Positions 40,757-50,104 are shown, counted from the stretch's first letter. The stretch: 64,000 nt of DNA from Antarcticimicrobium sp040365005 (GCF_040365005.1 NZ_BAABWV010000001.1:1-64000), one strand, 5' to 3'. The notes: generated from the letters alone by a model not told the origin. A program made the numbers and translations.

Positions 40757-42538
40757 TCAGGCCACGGATTTGTCTCCGGTGTGCAGTCGCCCGGTCAGCG
40801 TGGCAAAGGCATCGTATTGCGACAAGAACACCTCGCCGGACAGCTCATCGAGGAAATGGCTGCATTTCAGCCGGTCCATCACCGGCCCCTTCACCTCGGA
40901 CAGATGCAGCGTGATGCCCTGGTCCGTCAGCCGTTGATTGATCGCCTCAAGCGATTCCAGCGCGCTGAGGTCGATTTCGTTTACCGCCGAGCACATCAGG
41001 ACCACGTGTTTCAACTGGTCCCGGTTTTGGTACACGCGGGCCAGGATCAGATCCTCCATCCGCCGGGCATTGGCGAAATACAGGCTCTCGTCGATGCGCA
41101 GCGTCAGGATCGCCGGATCGGTGATCACCTTGTGGCGATGGATGTTGCGGAAATGCTGGCTGCCGGGCACCTGCCCCACCTCGGCCACATGCGGTCGCGA
41201 GGTTTTCCAGACGAACAGCGCCAGCGACACCAGGACGCCGGTGGCGACACCGACCTCGACCCCGACCCCCAGCGTCAACACGATGGTGCCCAGCACGGCG
41301 GCGAAATCAGCCCGGGAATAGGACCAGGCGCGGGTCAGGATCGACAGATCGACCAGCGACAGCACCGCCACGATGATGGTGGCCGCCAGTGTCGCCTTGG
41401 GCAGGAAATAGAGCAGCGGCGTCAGCATCAGCGCCGCCAGCAACAGCCCCACGGCGGTAAACGCCCCGGCGGCCGGTGTCTGTGCGCCGGCGTCGAAATT
41501 CACCACTGACCGCGCGAACCCGCCTGTCACCGGGTAGCCGCCCGACAAACCGGACGAGATGTTGGAGGCCCCCAGCGCGATCAACTCCTGGTTCGGCTCG
41601 ATCCGCTGCTTGCGCTTGGCCGCCAGCGTCTGTGCCACCGAGACGCTTTCGACGTAGCCGATGATCGAGATCAGCACCGCCGGTCCGATCAGCGCCGACA
41701 ACAGGCCGACATCCATGCTCGGCAGGCCCAGCGGCGGCAGACCGGTGGGCACGGTTCCCACTACCGAGACCCCTGCCCCCGGCAGGTCCAGCGCCCATGC
41801 GGCGACGGTGGTGCCGATCACCGCGAAGACCGGACCGACGCGGGCGGTGGTGGCGGCGGCATGGGCGCTCATCCCGAACCGGGATTTCAGCAACCCCGCC
41901 AGCCCCTTGCGTACCCAGAACAGAAAGGCCAGCGCGATCCCCCCGATCACCAGCGTCGGTCCGTTGGTCTGCGGCAGTTCCGTCCAGATCGACCCGAGGA
42001 TCTCGGGCAGCGTGTGGCCATGCGCCTTGATCCCCAGGATGTGTTTCATCTGGCTCGAGGCGATCAGGATGCCCGAGGCGGTGATGAACCCCGCGATAAC
42101 CGGGTGCGACAGGAAATTGGCCACCACTCCCAGCCGCAACACCCCCATCCCCAGCAGAACAAGCCCCGACAACAGCGCCAGAACGGCGGCGGCGGCGGTA
42201 TACTCCGCCAGGGTTTTGAGCCCCAGCGGCGCCAGCGCCGAAGCGGTCATCAGCGAAACCACGGCCACCGGCCCCACCGCCAGCGCCCGGCTGGTGCCGA
42301 AGATCGCGTAGAACACCAGCGGCAGGATCGAGGCATACAGCCCGACCTCGGCCGGCAGCCCCGCCAGCAGCGCATAGGCCAGCGATTGCGGGATCAGCAT
42401 GATCGTCACGATCACCGCCGCCGTCATGTCGCCGGCGAATTGCGCCCGGTCATAACGCCGGCCCCAGTCCAGCACCGGGAACACCGATTGCAGCCGGTCG
42501 GGTGAGAGGCGCGGCAGCGCGGTCAGAAACGTCTTCAA
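40757..42538 (-). CDS. SulP-family anion transporter with STAS domain
   Basis: SLC26/SulP permease of 593 residues. About 11-14 hydrophobic helices begin at residue 36; signature segments are MLIPQSLAYALLAGLPAEVGLYAS and ALAVGPVAVVSLM. The cytoplasmic STAS domain occupies about residues 455-575 (LRIDESLYFANARRMED; CSAVNEIDLSALESL). Substrates in this family include sulfate, bicarbonate and dicarboxylates. No ATG fits; TTG at 42538 with AAAGG upstream is the probable start. A long palindrome lies about 60 bases upstream. It is transcribed alone, so a role in the catabolic pathway is only possible. Confidence 0.9.
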   Translation of the reverse strand: MKTFLTALPRLSPDRLQSVFPVLDWGRRYDRAQFAGDMTAAVIVTIMLIPQSLAYALLAGLPAEVGLYASILPLVFYAIFGTSRALAVGPVAVVSLMTASALAPLGLKTLAEYTAAAAVLALLSGLVLLGMGVLRLGVVANFLSHPVIAGFITASGILIASSQMKHILGIKAHGHTLPEILGSIWTELPQTNGPTLVIGGIALAFLFWVRKGLAGLLKSRFGMSAHAAATTARVGPVFAVIGTTVAAWALDLPGAGVSVVGTVPTGLPPLGLPSMDVGLLSALIGPAVLISIIGYVESVSVAQTLAAKRKQRIEPNQELIALGASNISSGLSGGYPVTGGFARSVVNFDAGAQTPAAGAFTAVGLLLAALMLTPLLYFLPKATLAATIIVAVLSLVDLSILTRAWSYSRADFAAVLGTIVLTLGVGVEVGVATGVLVSLALFVWKTSRPHVAEVGQVPGSQHFRNIHRHKVITDPAILTLRIDESLYFANARRMEDLILARVYQNRDQLKHVVLMCSAVNEIDLSALESLEAINQRLTDQGITLHLSEVKGPVMDRLKCSHFLDELSGEVFLSQYDAFATLTGRLHTGDKSVA

Positions 42539-42596
42539 GGGAACGCACCTTTCTGTCGGGTCCGCGCGATCCGGCGGAGCGTGGCGTGGGTAGGCA

Positions 42597-42624
42597 TTAC
42601 ATATAGATGTTTCTATATATGTAA
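42597..42624. promoter_or_regulatory. AT-rich palindrome upstream of the SulP gene
   Basis: TTACATATAGA (42597-42607), loop TGTT, TCTATATATGTAA (42612-42624): the arms are complementary except for a two-base insertion. Its AT-richness stands out in this GC-rich DNA. The shape suits operators of ArsR/BigR-type sulfur or redox repressors; no such gene is in the window. Position fits control of the SulP gene. Confidence 0.55.
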
Positions 42625-42683
42625 GATCGCTGTCTTGTGAAGCCCGGGTAACGGCCGTGGATGCCTCAGGTGCGAAAAACGCG

Positions 42684-42711
42684 AAAAAGGCCGGGTTGCC
42701 CCGGCCTTTTT
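42684..42711 (-). terminator. Terminator after gcdH
   Basis: GGCCGGG and CCCGGCC pair around TTGC, extended by five A-T pairs (AAAAA at 42684-42688, TTTTT at 42707-42711). It lies 24 bases after the gcdH stop on the minus strand, and the minus-strand 3' side is T-rich. Confidence 0.88.
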
Positions 42712-42734
42712 CCATGAATTTCCGTGCGTTACAA

Positions 42735-43952
42735 TCAGAAGAACGCCTGCAACCCGGTCTGTGCGCGGCCCAGGATCAGCGCGTGCACATCATGGGTGCC
42801 CTCATAGGTGTTCACGGTTTCCAGGTTCACCATGTGGCGGATGACCTGGAATTCCAGGCTGATGCCGTTGCCACCGTGCATGTCGCGGGCCATCCGCGCG
42901 ATATCCAGCGCCTTGCCGCAGTTGTTGCGCTTGATGATCGAAATCATCTCGGGCGCGGCATTGGCCTCGTCCATCAGGCGGCCGACCCGCAGGCTGGCCT
43001 GCAGCCCCAGCGTGATCTCGGTCTGCATGTCGGCCAGTTTCTTCTGGAACAGCTGGGTCTGCGCCAGCGGGCGGTTGAACTGCTTGCGGTCCAGCCCGTA
43101 TTGACGCGCCCCGTGCCAGCAGGCCTCGGCGGCGCCCATCACGCCCCAGCTGATGCCATAGCGGGCGCGGTTGAGACAGCCGAACGGCCCCTTCAGCCCC
43201 TGCACGTTGGGCAGCAGCGCGTCCTCGCCCACCTCGACGCCCTCCATCACGATTTCGCCGGTGATCGAGGCGCGCAGGCTCATCTTGTTGCGGATCTTGG
43301 GCGCGCTCAGCCCCTTCATGCCCTTCTCAAGGACGAACCCGCGGATCTTGCCGTCATGGGCGTCGGACTTGGCCCAGACCACGAAAACATCGGCGATCGG
43401 CGCGTTGGAGATCCACATCTTGTTGCCGGTCAGGCGATAGCCGCCGTCGATCTTTTCGGCCCGGGTCTTCATGCTGGCCGGGTCCGATCCGGCATCGGGC
43501 TCGGTCAGGCCGAAACAGCCGATGAACTCGCCGCTCGACAGCTTGGGAAGGTATTTCTGGCGCTGCTCCTCGCTGCCGTAGGCATAGATCGGGTACATCA
43601 CCAGCGAGCTTTGCACCGACATCATCGAGCGATAGCCCGAATCGACCCGCTCCACTTCGCGCGCCACCAGACCATAGCTGACATAACCGGCGCCAAGGCC
43701 GCCGTATTGCTCGGGGACGGTGGTGCCCAACAGGCCCATCTCGCCCATCTCGCGGAAGATCTCCGGGTCGGTCTCCTCGTTCTCGAAGGCCGAGAGCACC
43801 CGCGGTTGCAGCTTTTCCTGGGCATAGGCACGGGCGCTGTCCGCGATCATGCGCTCGTCCTCGGTCAGCTGGTCGTTGAACCGCAGCGGATCGGACCAGT
43901 CGAACCCGGCCAGGTCGGGGGCGTCTTTGGCGCGGAGTGTGGGGGCGTTCAT
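42735..43952 (-). CDS. gcdH: Glutaryl-CoA dehydrogenase
   Basis: FAD enzyme of 405 residues oxidising and decarboxylating glutaryl-CoA to crotonyl-CoA in lysine, tryptophan and aromatic breakdown. Motifs: GCFGLTEPDAGSDPASMKTR, NKMWISNAPIADVFVVWAK, the GcdH-typical RARYGISWGVMGAAEAC, and the catalytic Glu in NTYEGTHDVHALILGR. The ATG at 43952 follows AAGGAGAC. It is divergent from a LysR regulator, as in other bacteria where that regulator controls gcdH. Confidence 0.94.
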   Translation of the reverse strand: MNAPTLRAKDAPDLAGFDWSDPLRFNDQLTEDERMIADSARAYAQEKLQPRVLSAFENEETDPEIFREMGEMGLLGTTVPEQYGGLGAGYVSYGLVAREVERVDSGYRSMMSVQSSLVMYPIYAYGSEEQRQKYLPKLSSGEFIGCFGLTEPDAGSDPASMKTRAEKIDGGYRLTGNKMWISNAPIADVFVVWAKSDAHDGKIRGFVLEKGMKGLSAPKIRNKMSLRASITGEIVMEGVEVGEDALLPNVQGLKGPFGCLNRARYGISWGVMGAAEACWHGARQYGLDRKQFNRPLAQTQLFQKKLADMQTEITLGLQASLRVGRLMDEANAAPEMISIIKRNNCGKALDIARMARDMHGGNGISLEFQVIRHMVNLETVNTYEGTHDVHALILGRAQTGLQAFF

Positions 43953-44051
43953 CGCAGTCTCCTTGGTCATATGCGTTTGCATGGGATCTATCACAGGGTT
44001 TGCGCAAGAAACAGCAAGACATTCGCATGGTTTCATGAGTAAACGGAATAC

Positions 44052-44963
44052 ATGATTGCGCCGCGCCGATTCCTGCCCTCGATTGCCTCTCTGCGGGCGC
44101 TGGAGGCGTTGGAGCGCCTCGGCAGCGCCTCGGCGGTGGCCGAGGAACTCTCCCTGACCCAAAGCGCCGTCAGCCGCCAGTTGCAGACGCTGGAGGAACA
44201 GATGGGGGTCGAACTGATCCAACGCAGCCGCAAGCGGCTGTCGCTGACGCCGGCGGCGCGCGACTACGTGGCCGAGATCCGCCCTGCCCTGCACCAGATC
44301 GCCCAGGCCTCGATGCGGCTGCAGGTTCCACAGGCGGGCGGCGCGCTGAACCTCGCCATCCTGCCCGCCTTCGGCATGCGCTGGCTGATGCCGCGCCTGC
44401 CCGACTTCGCCCGGTTGCACCCGGAAGTGACGATCAACATGGCCACCCGCCTGCACCCGTTCAACTTCACCGGAGAGCCCTTCGACGCCGCGATCCATTT
44501 CGGCAGCGGCGACTGGCCCGGCACCGACCGGCTGTTGCTCAAGCACGAACAGGTGCTGCCGGTCTGCGCGCCGGCGCTGCTCACCGGCCATGCCACCGGC
44601 GATCCGCGCGCGCTGCTCTCGATGCCGCTTTTGCATATCGAGACGCGCCCGAGGGCTTGGCAGGACTGGTTGGCGCTCAAGGGCATCGCCACGGTCGGGC
44701 CGGTGCCGGGCACCATGTATGACCAGTTCTCGGCGATCATCCAGGCCGCGCTGCACGGGCTCGGGGTGGCGCTCCTGCCCGATTACCTGGCCGAACAGGA
44801 CGTCGCCACCGGTCGCCTCGTGGCGCCCTTCGGCCCGGCCACGGAAATGCCCGGCGCCTATTACCTGGTCTGGCCGCAGGCCCGGGCGCACCACCCTCCG
44901 CTCACCGTCTTTCGCGACTGGCTCGGCGGGCAGGCCCAACCCGAAGACCCCCTGCCCCGCTAA
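44052..44963 (+). CDS. LysR-family regulator, likely controlling gcdH
   Basis: LysR-type regulator of 303 residues. The N-terminal HTH reads LPSIASLRALEALERLGSAS then SLTQSAVSRQLQTLEEQMG, the GcvA-like branch; the C-terminal effector domain is complete. It diverges from gcdH across 99 bases that contain the palindrome TTGCGCAA (44000-44007) as a possible recognition site. Control of gcdH by glutarate or glutaryl-CoA is inferred from the arrangement. Confidence 0.9.
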   Translation: MIAPRRFLPSIASLRALEALERLGSASAVAEELSLTQSAVSRQLQTLEEQMGVELIQRSRKRLSLTPAARDYVAEIRPALHQIAQASMRLQVPQAGGALNLAILPAFGMRWLMPRLPDFARLHPEVTINMATRLHPFNFTGEPFDAAIHFGSGDWPGTDRLLLKHEQVLPVCAPALLTGHATGDPRALLSMPLLHIETRPRAWQDWLALKGIATVGPVPGTMYDQFSAIIQAALHGLGVALLPDYLAEQDVATGRLVAPFGPATEMPGAYYLVWPQARAHHPPLTVFRDWLGGQAQPEDPLPR

Positions 44964-45119
44964 GCGCCGCCGGGAGGTGGTCCCCCCCGCTTCTTCTCTT
45001 TTCCAAATACTCCCGCCGGAGGCTCCGACGGAAACGGGTTTCGGAAGGTCGGAAGGTCAGGCGTAGCGGTGGTCTTCAGCAAGACGCCGGTTTTCTCGGG
45101 GCTCCGCCCGTTCGGCGCT

Positions 45120-45144
45120 GAGAAAGGTCCACTGGACCTTTCTC
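45120..45144. other. Perfect 11-bp hairpin after phoB
   Basis: GAGAAAGGTCC-ACT-GGACCTTTCTC, located 11 bases after the phoB stop on the minus strand. There is no T-run, so it is more likely an mRNA 3' stabiliser or Rho-assisted end than an intrinsic terminator. Confidence 0.5.
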
Positions 45145-45154
45145 CGGGCGCGCC

Positions 45155-45844
45155 TCACCCCAAGGCATACCCCGCGCCGCGCACGGTGCGGACCGGATCG
45201 GAGCCTCCGTGCTGGGTCAGCGCCTTGCGCAACCGACCGATATGCACGTCGACCGTGCGGGTATCGACATAGATGTCGCGCCCCCAGACCCGGTCGAGCA
45301 ATTGCTCGCGGCTCCACACCCGGCCCGGTTTCTCCATGAAGGTCGACAGCAGGCGAAACTCGGTCGGGCCCAGTTTCAGCGGGTGCTCCGCCCGGCTGAC
45401 CTTGTGGGTCTCGGCGTCCAGCACGATGTCCTCGTACTCCAGCCGCAGCCCCACGGTCGAGGGGCGCACCCGGCGCAGCTGCGTGCGCACCCGTGCCATC
45501 AGTTCCACGACGGAGAATGGCTTGACCACGTAATCGTCGGCGCCCGTCTCCAGCCCGCGCACCTTGTCCACCTCTTCCGACCGCGCCGAGAGCATGATGA
45601 TCGGGATCGCACGCGTCTCGGGACGGGACTTGAGCCGGCGGCACACCTCGATGCCCGAGAGGTTGGGCATCATCCAGTCCAGCACGATGATGTCGGGCAT
45701 GTCCTCCTGGACGACAAGCAGCGCCTCTTCGCCGTTCTCGGCCTTGAGCACGCGAAACCCCTCTGCGTCGAGATTGTACGAAAGGACTTCCCTTTGCGCC
45801 AATTCGTCCTCGACCACCAGGACGGTCGGCTGATCGGCTGCCAT
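45155..45844 (-). CDS. phoB: Phosphate response regulator PhoB
   Basis: OmpR-type response regulator of 229 residues. The receiver domain has the acidic pair VEDE near residue 12, phospho-acceptor Asp 56 in IIVLDWMMP, and Lys in VVKPF. The C-terminal winged helix contains HPLKLGPTEFRLL and GRVWSREQLLDRVWG. It starts three bases after the phoU stop and is the last gene of the pst operon. It should activate the Pho box at 51276-51304, closing a positive loop. Confidence 0.96.
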   Translation of the reverse strand: MAADQPTVLVVEDELAQREVLSYNLDAEGFRVLKAENGEEALLVVQEDMPDIIVLDWMMPNLSGIEVCRRLKSRPETRAIPIIMLSARSEEVDKVRGLETGADDYVVKPFSVVELMARVRTQLRRVRPSTVGLRLEYEDIVLDAETHKVSRAEHPLKLGPTEFRLLSTFMEKPGRVWSREQLLDRVWGRDIYVDTRTVDVHIGRLRKALTQHGGSDPVRTVRGAGYALG

Positions 45845-45847
45845 CGC

Positions 45848-46558
45848 CTAGCCCTCCAACATGCTGACCGAGGTGTCGTCGGCCTTGACGCGGATTTCAT
45901 CCGGGCGGTCGCCGGTGACCAGGTAGATGACCTGCTCGGCGATACCGGTGACATGGTCCCCCATCCGCTCGATGTTCTTGGCGATGAAATGCAGGTGCAT
46001 GCAGGCGGTGATGCTGCGCGGATCCTCCATCATGAAGGTCAGGAACTCGCGGAACAGGGCGTTGTACATCTGGTCGACCTCGAGGTCGCGTTCGACCACG
46101 TCGCGGGCCAGCTCGGCGTCGCGCTGGATATAGGCGTCCAGCGCGTCCTTGAGCATCAGTTCCACCTCGCGCGCCATGCGGCGCAGCGATGCGGTGGCGC
46201 CGGGCACCGCCGGCAGTTGCGCCAGCACGCCGGTCCGCTTGGCGATGTTCTTGGCATAGTCGCCGATGCGTTCGAGGTTGCCGCTGATCTTCATCACCGA
46301 CAGCACCACGCGCAGGTCGACGGCGGTCGGCGCGCGCAGCGCGATCAGCCGCGCGGTTTCCTCGTTGATCAGGTCTTCGAGCGCGTCGATGGCAGCATCT
46401 CCGGCGCGGACCTTTTCGGCCTGCTCCTCGTCGCGCGCCTCGAGCGAGCCCGCCGATTCCATGATCGCGGCCTCGACAAGGCCGCCCATCTTCATGATCC
46501 GGGCCTGGATCGCCTCCAGATCGCGATCGAAGGCGGTCGCAATATGTTGTTCTGACAT
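45848..46558 (-). CDS. phoU: Phosphate signalling protein PhoU
   Basis: All-helical negative regulator of 236 residues linking the Pst transporter to PhoR. Two PhoU repeats are present: RLIALRAPTAVDLRVVLSVM with KISGNLERIGDYAKNI, and ITACMHLHFIAKNIERMGDH. These E-R-x-G-D metal-binding motifs are family hallmarks. It lies 16 bases after pstB and three bases before phoB. Confidence 0.96.
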   Translation of the reverse strand: MSEQHIATAFDRDLEAIQARIMKMGGLVEAAIMESAGSLEARDEEQAEKVRAGDAAIDALEDLINEETARLIALRAPTAVDLRVVLSVMKISGNLERIGDYAKNIAKRTGVLAQLPAVPGATASLRRMAREVELMLKDALDAYIQRDAELARDVVERDLEVDQMYNALFREFLTFMMEDPRSITACMHLHFIAKNIERMGDHVTGIAEQVIYLVTGDRPDEIRVKADDTSVSMLEG

Positions 46559-46574
46559 GCTGTTTCCTGTTCGC

Positions 46575-47372
46575 TTAGCCGATGCGACCGGTGATGTAGC
46601 TTTCGGTGCGCGGATCTTCGGGATTGGTGAAAATATGCCCGGTCTCCCCGAACTCGACGAGGTTGCCGAGGTGGAAGAACGCGGTCTTCTGGCTGACGCG
46701 GGCGGCCTGCTGCATCGAGTGGGTGACGATCACGACAGAATAGTTCTGGCGTAACTCGTCGATCAGCTCCTCGACCTGGGCGGTGGCGATCGGATCGAGC
46801 GCCGAGCAGGGTTCGTCCATCAACAGGATCTCGGGTTCGGTGGCGATGGCGCGGGCGATGCACAGCCGCTGTTGCTGTCCGCCCGACAGCCCGGTGCCCG
46901 GCGCATCCAGCCGGTCCTTGACCTCGTCCCAGATCGCGCCCCGGCGCAGTGATTTCTCGACGATCTCGTCCAGCTCGGCCTTGGTACGGGCCAGCCCGTG
47001 AATGCGCGGCCCATAGGCAATGTTGTCATAGATCGACTTGGGGAACGGGTTCGGCTTCTGGAACACCATGCCGACCTTGGCGCGCAGCTGCACCGGGTCG
47101 ACCCTGGGGTCATAGATGTCCTCGCCGTCCAGCAGGATGTCGCCGGTGACCCGGCAGATGTCGATGGTATCGTTCATTCGGTTCAGGCAGCGCAGAAAGG
47201 TCGACTTGCCGCAGCCCGACGGGCCGATGAAGGCGGTCACGGTCTTGTCCTCGATATCGACATCCACATCCTTGATGGCATGGGTGTCGCCGTAAAAGAC
47301 CTGGACGTTGCGCGCCGCGATCTTGATATCGGTCTGCTCCAAGGCACTCTCCGTTTTGGCTATATCGTACAT
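46575..47372 (-). CDS. pstB: Phosphate ABC transporter ATPase PstB
   Basis: ATPase of the high-affinity phosphate importer; 265 residues. Walker A GPSGCGKST, the PstB-typical LRCLNRMNDTI, FQKPNPFPKSIYDNIAYGPR, signature LSGGQQQRLCIARA, Walker B ILLMDEPCSALDP, and switch His in VIVTHSM. It is preceded by pstA (19 bases) and followed by phoU. Confidence 0.97.
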   Translation of the reverse strand: MYDIAKTESALEQTDIKIAARNVQVFYGDTHAIKDVDVDIEDKTVTAFIGPSGCGKSTFLRCLNRMNDTIDICRVTGDILLDGEDIYDPRVDPVQLRAKVGMVFQKPNPFPKSIYDNIAYGPRIHGLARTKAELDEIVEKSLRRGAIWDEVKDRLDAPGTGLSGGQQQRLCIARAIATEPEILLMDEPCSALDPIATAQVEELIDELRQNYSVVIVTHSMQQAARVSQKTAFFHLGNLVEFGETGHIFTNPEDPRTESYITGRIG

Positions 47373-47391
47373 GTTGGGCGTCCTCAGGTTC

Positions 47392-48693
47392 TTACCATTT
47401 TTTCTCGAACTTCTGGCGCAGGAAAATCGCCACCGCGTTCATCGCCACCAGGAATCCGAGCAGCACGAGGATCGCTGCCGAGGTGCGCGACATGAACCCG
47501 CGTTCCGGGCTGTCGGCCCAGATGAAGATCTGGGTCGGCAGGGCGGTGGCGCTGTCGAACGGGCTCGAGGCCGCCGAGGTGATAAAGGCGTTCATCCCGA
47601 TCAGCAGCAGCGGCGCGGTCTCGCCCAAGGCCTGGGCCAGGCCGATGATGGTCCCGGTCAGCACGCCGGGCATCGCCAGCGGCAGCACGTGCTGGAACAC
47701 CACCTGTTGTTTCGAGGCGCCAAGGCCAAGGGCCGCCTCGCGGATCGAGGGGGGCACCGATTTCAGCGCCGCGCGGGTGGCGATGATGATCGTCGGCATG
47801 GTCATCAGCGCCAGCGTCAGCCCGCCCACGAAGGGTGCCGAGCGCGGCAGTCCGAACCACCCGATGAAGACCGCCAGCGCCAGCAGGCCGAACACCACCG
47901 AGGGCACCGCGGCGAGGTTGTTGATGTTCACCTCGATGAAATCGCTGAACTTGTTTTTCGGCGCGAACTCCTCGAGGTAGATCGCTGCACCGATCCCCAG
48001 CGGGAACGAGATCAGGAAACAGGTGAGCAGCGCCCAGAACGACCCGGCCAGCGCGCCCTTCAGCCCCGCGAGCTCCGGAAAGCGCGAGTCCGCATTGGTG
48101 AACAGCGCCCAGTTGAACGGCTTGGAAATCGCCCCCTGCGCCTTGAGCGCATCGAAATAGCCGATCTCGGCATCCTTGACGCGGCGGTTCTGTTCCGGCG
48201 TGTCGCGGTCGATCAGCTTCTTGTTCAACTGGTCATAGGGGTCGGCCACCGGCACCGTCATGGTGATTATCTGGCCGATCAGCTCGGGATCGGCCACCAC
48301 CATGTCGCGCAGCTTGAACTGGGCGCCGTTGGACAGGATCTTTTCCACCGATTTGGCGATCTTGCGCTGGCTCATGTCCGCCTGTGGCAGCATCCGGCCC
48401 AGCGAGGCGCCGAGTGCGTCGTCGAACCCGCCACGCGGCAGCCGCTCTTCGCGGATCTCCTCGGGATCGATGTAGACCGCGAGGGTCACGTGGGTCTGGG
48501 TGAACGCCTGCCAGCCGGTCGAGACCAGCGACCCGACCAGGATGATCAGCATCAGGAAGGCCAGCCCGATGGCCCCGAGGCCGATCCATTTCAGCCGCGC
48601 CTGTTTCCTGTGGCGGCGTTTGAGCGAGGCGGCCACGAGTTCGGTGGTCCGTTTCGGGGTCGGCGCTCCGGCGCCATGCGTGATATCGGACAT
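47392..48693 (-). CDS. pstA: Phosphate ABC transporter permease PstA
   Basis: Inner-membrane permease of 433 residues. The long alphaproteobacterial form carries an N-terminal membrane helix (about 36-58) and a ~150-residue extracytoplasmic insert (DUF3333-like) before the permease core. The core has FLISFPLGIGAAIYLEEFAP and the EAA-loop segment REAALGLGASKQQVVFQHVLP. It lies between pstC (9 bases) and pstB. Confidence 0.95.
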   Translation of the reverse strand: MSDITHGAGAPTPKRTTELVAASLKRRHRKQARLKWIGLGAIGLAFLMLIILVGSLVSTGWQAFTQTHVTLAVYIDPEEIREERLPRGGFDDALGASLGRMLPQADMSQRKIAKSVEKILSNGAQFKLRDMVVADPELIGQIITMTVPVADPYDQLNKKLIDRDTPEQNRRVKDAEIGYFDALKAQGAISKPFNWALFTNADSRFPELAGLKGALAGSFWALLTCFLISFPLGIGAAIYLEEFAPKNKFSDFIEVNINNLAAVPSVVFGLLALAVFIGWFGLPRSAPFVGGLTLALMTMPTIIIATRAALKSVPPSIREAALGLGASKQQVVFQHVLPLAMPGVLTGTIIGLAQALGETAPLLLIGMNAFITSAASSPFDSATALPTQIFIWADSPERGFMSRTSAAILVLLGFLVAMNAVAIFLRQKFEKKW

Positions 48694-48702
48694 CTGGGGG
48701 CC

Positions 48703-50079
48703 TCAATCATAGGCTTCGCGGTACTTGCGCACGATGCGCAGCGCGAAGACGTTGATCATAAGTGTGACAAGAAACAGCATCATCCCGAGCGCGAAGGCAG
48801 CCAGCGTCTTGGGGTTGTCGAACGAGGTGTCGCCGATCAAAAGCGTGACGATCTGCACGGTCACCGTGGTCACGCTGTCGAGCGGGTTGACAGTCATCTT
48901 GGCGATCAGGCCGGCGGCCATGACCACGATCATGGTCTCGCCGATGGCGCGGCTCACCGCCAGCAGCACACCGCCGACGATGCCGGGGATCGCGGCGGGA
49001 AACAATACGGTCGTCATCATCTCGGCACGGGTCGAGCCCAGCCCCAGCGCGGCGTCGCGCAGGGCGCGCGGCACCGCCGACAGCGCATCATCGGCAAAGG
49101 ACGAGATGAAGGGAACCAGCATGATGCCCATGACGCCGCCGGCGGCCAGCGCGGTGTTGGGCGCCACGTCCAGCCCCAGCGACTGGCCGAATGTGCGGAT
49201 CGCCGGGGCGACCACGAGGATGGCGAAAAAGCCGTAGACCACGGTGGGCACACCGGCGAGGATCTCGAGCACCGGCTTGACCACGGCGCGCAGTTTGCGG
49301 GGCGCGAATTCGTTGAGGTAGATCGCCGAAAGCAGTCCGACCGGCACCGCCACCAGCAGCGCCACCACCGTGATGACGATGGTGCCCAGGATCACCGGGA
49401 GCCAGCCAAAGGCGCCCTCGGCGGCGACCTGGTCCTCGCGCAGCGGGATCTGCGGTTCCCAGTTCAGGCCGAACAGGAACTCGGTCAGCGGCACCCGGTC
49501 GAGGAAGCGGATGGTCTCGTAGGACAGCGACACGATGATGCCGATGGTGGTGAAGATGGCGACCGTCGAGCAGAAGATCATCAACCCCGACACGATCCGC
49601 TCGACCCCCTGGCGCGCGCGGAACTCGGCCGAGACGCGGGACCGGGCAAAGGCGAGGATGGCCAGCGCCAGGGCCGCAACCACCGCGACCATCCACCAGT
49701 CGGACTGGGTCCGCAGCGCGCCGTAGCGCTCTGCCGCGACCATCTTCCACTCTTCCGGGGTGCCGAAGATCTGACCGCGCGAAATGGACTTGATCTCGGC
49801 CAGGACAAGCTGGACCGCACCGGTCCCCTGCCCGTCCAGCACGCCGTCCGGCAGGCCGGACATCACGAGGCGGTCAATCACCGGCCCTTCCAGGACCAAC
49901 CACAACAGGATGATGGTCAACACAGGGACCAGCACCATCAGCGCCGAGAACATCCCGTGGTAGGAGGCCATCGAATGCAGGCGGGCGCCCTTGTCCCGGA
50001 TCGTCCGGGCGGCCATGCGGTTGAGCACATAGCCCGCCAGCGTGGCCAGGATGAGCAGGAGAAACGGAAGGGCTGTCAT
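48703..50079 (-). CDS. pstC: Phosphate ABC transporter permease PstC
   Basis: Second Pst permease, 458 residues from MTALPFLLLILATLAGYV; earlier in-frame codons are not supported. The N-terminal third is an additional region with two helices. The core has LLSAIYLNEFAPRKLR, ILAGVPTVVYGFFA and the EAA loop RDAALGLGSTRAEMMTTVLFP. It lies 70 bases after pstS, with a strong hairpin in that gap. Confidence 0.95.
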   Translation of the reverse strand: MTALPFLLLILATLAGYVLNRMAARTIRDKGARLHSMASYHGMFSALMVLVPVLTIILLWLVLEGPVIDRLVMSGLPDGVLDGQGTGAVQLVLAEIKSISRGQIFGTPEEWKMVAAERYGALRTQSDWWMVAVVAALALAILAFARSRVSAEFRARQGVERIVSGLMIFCSTVAIFTTIGIIVSLSYETIRFLDRVPLTEFLFGLNWEPQIPLREDQVAAEGAFGWLPVILGTIVITVVALLVAVPVGLLSAIYLNEFAPRKLRAVVKPVLEILAGVPTVVYGFFAILVVAPAIRTFGQSLGLDVAPNTALAAGGVMGIMLVPFISSFADDALSAVPRALRDAALGLGSTRAEMMTTVLFPAAIPGIVGGVLLAVSRAIGETMIVVMAAGLIAKMTVNPLDSVTTVTVQIVTLLIGDTSFDNPKTLAAFALGMMLFLVTLMINVFALRIVRKYREAYD

Positions 50080-50104
50080 GTTCGGGCGCTTTCCAGAAAT
50101 GGAT

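Noticed and set aside
45030..45060. Short tandem GGAAGGTC repeat between the LysR gene and phoB
   Set aside because: Only two copies, no further structure; too short to support a repeat element or CRISPR.
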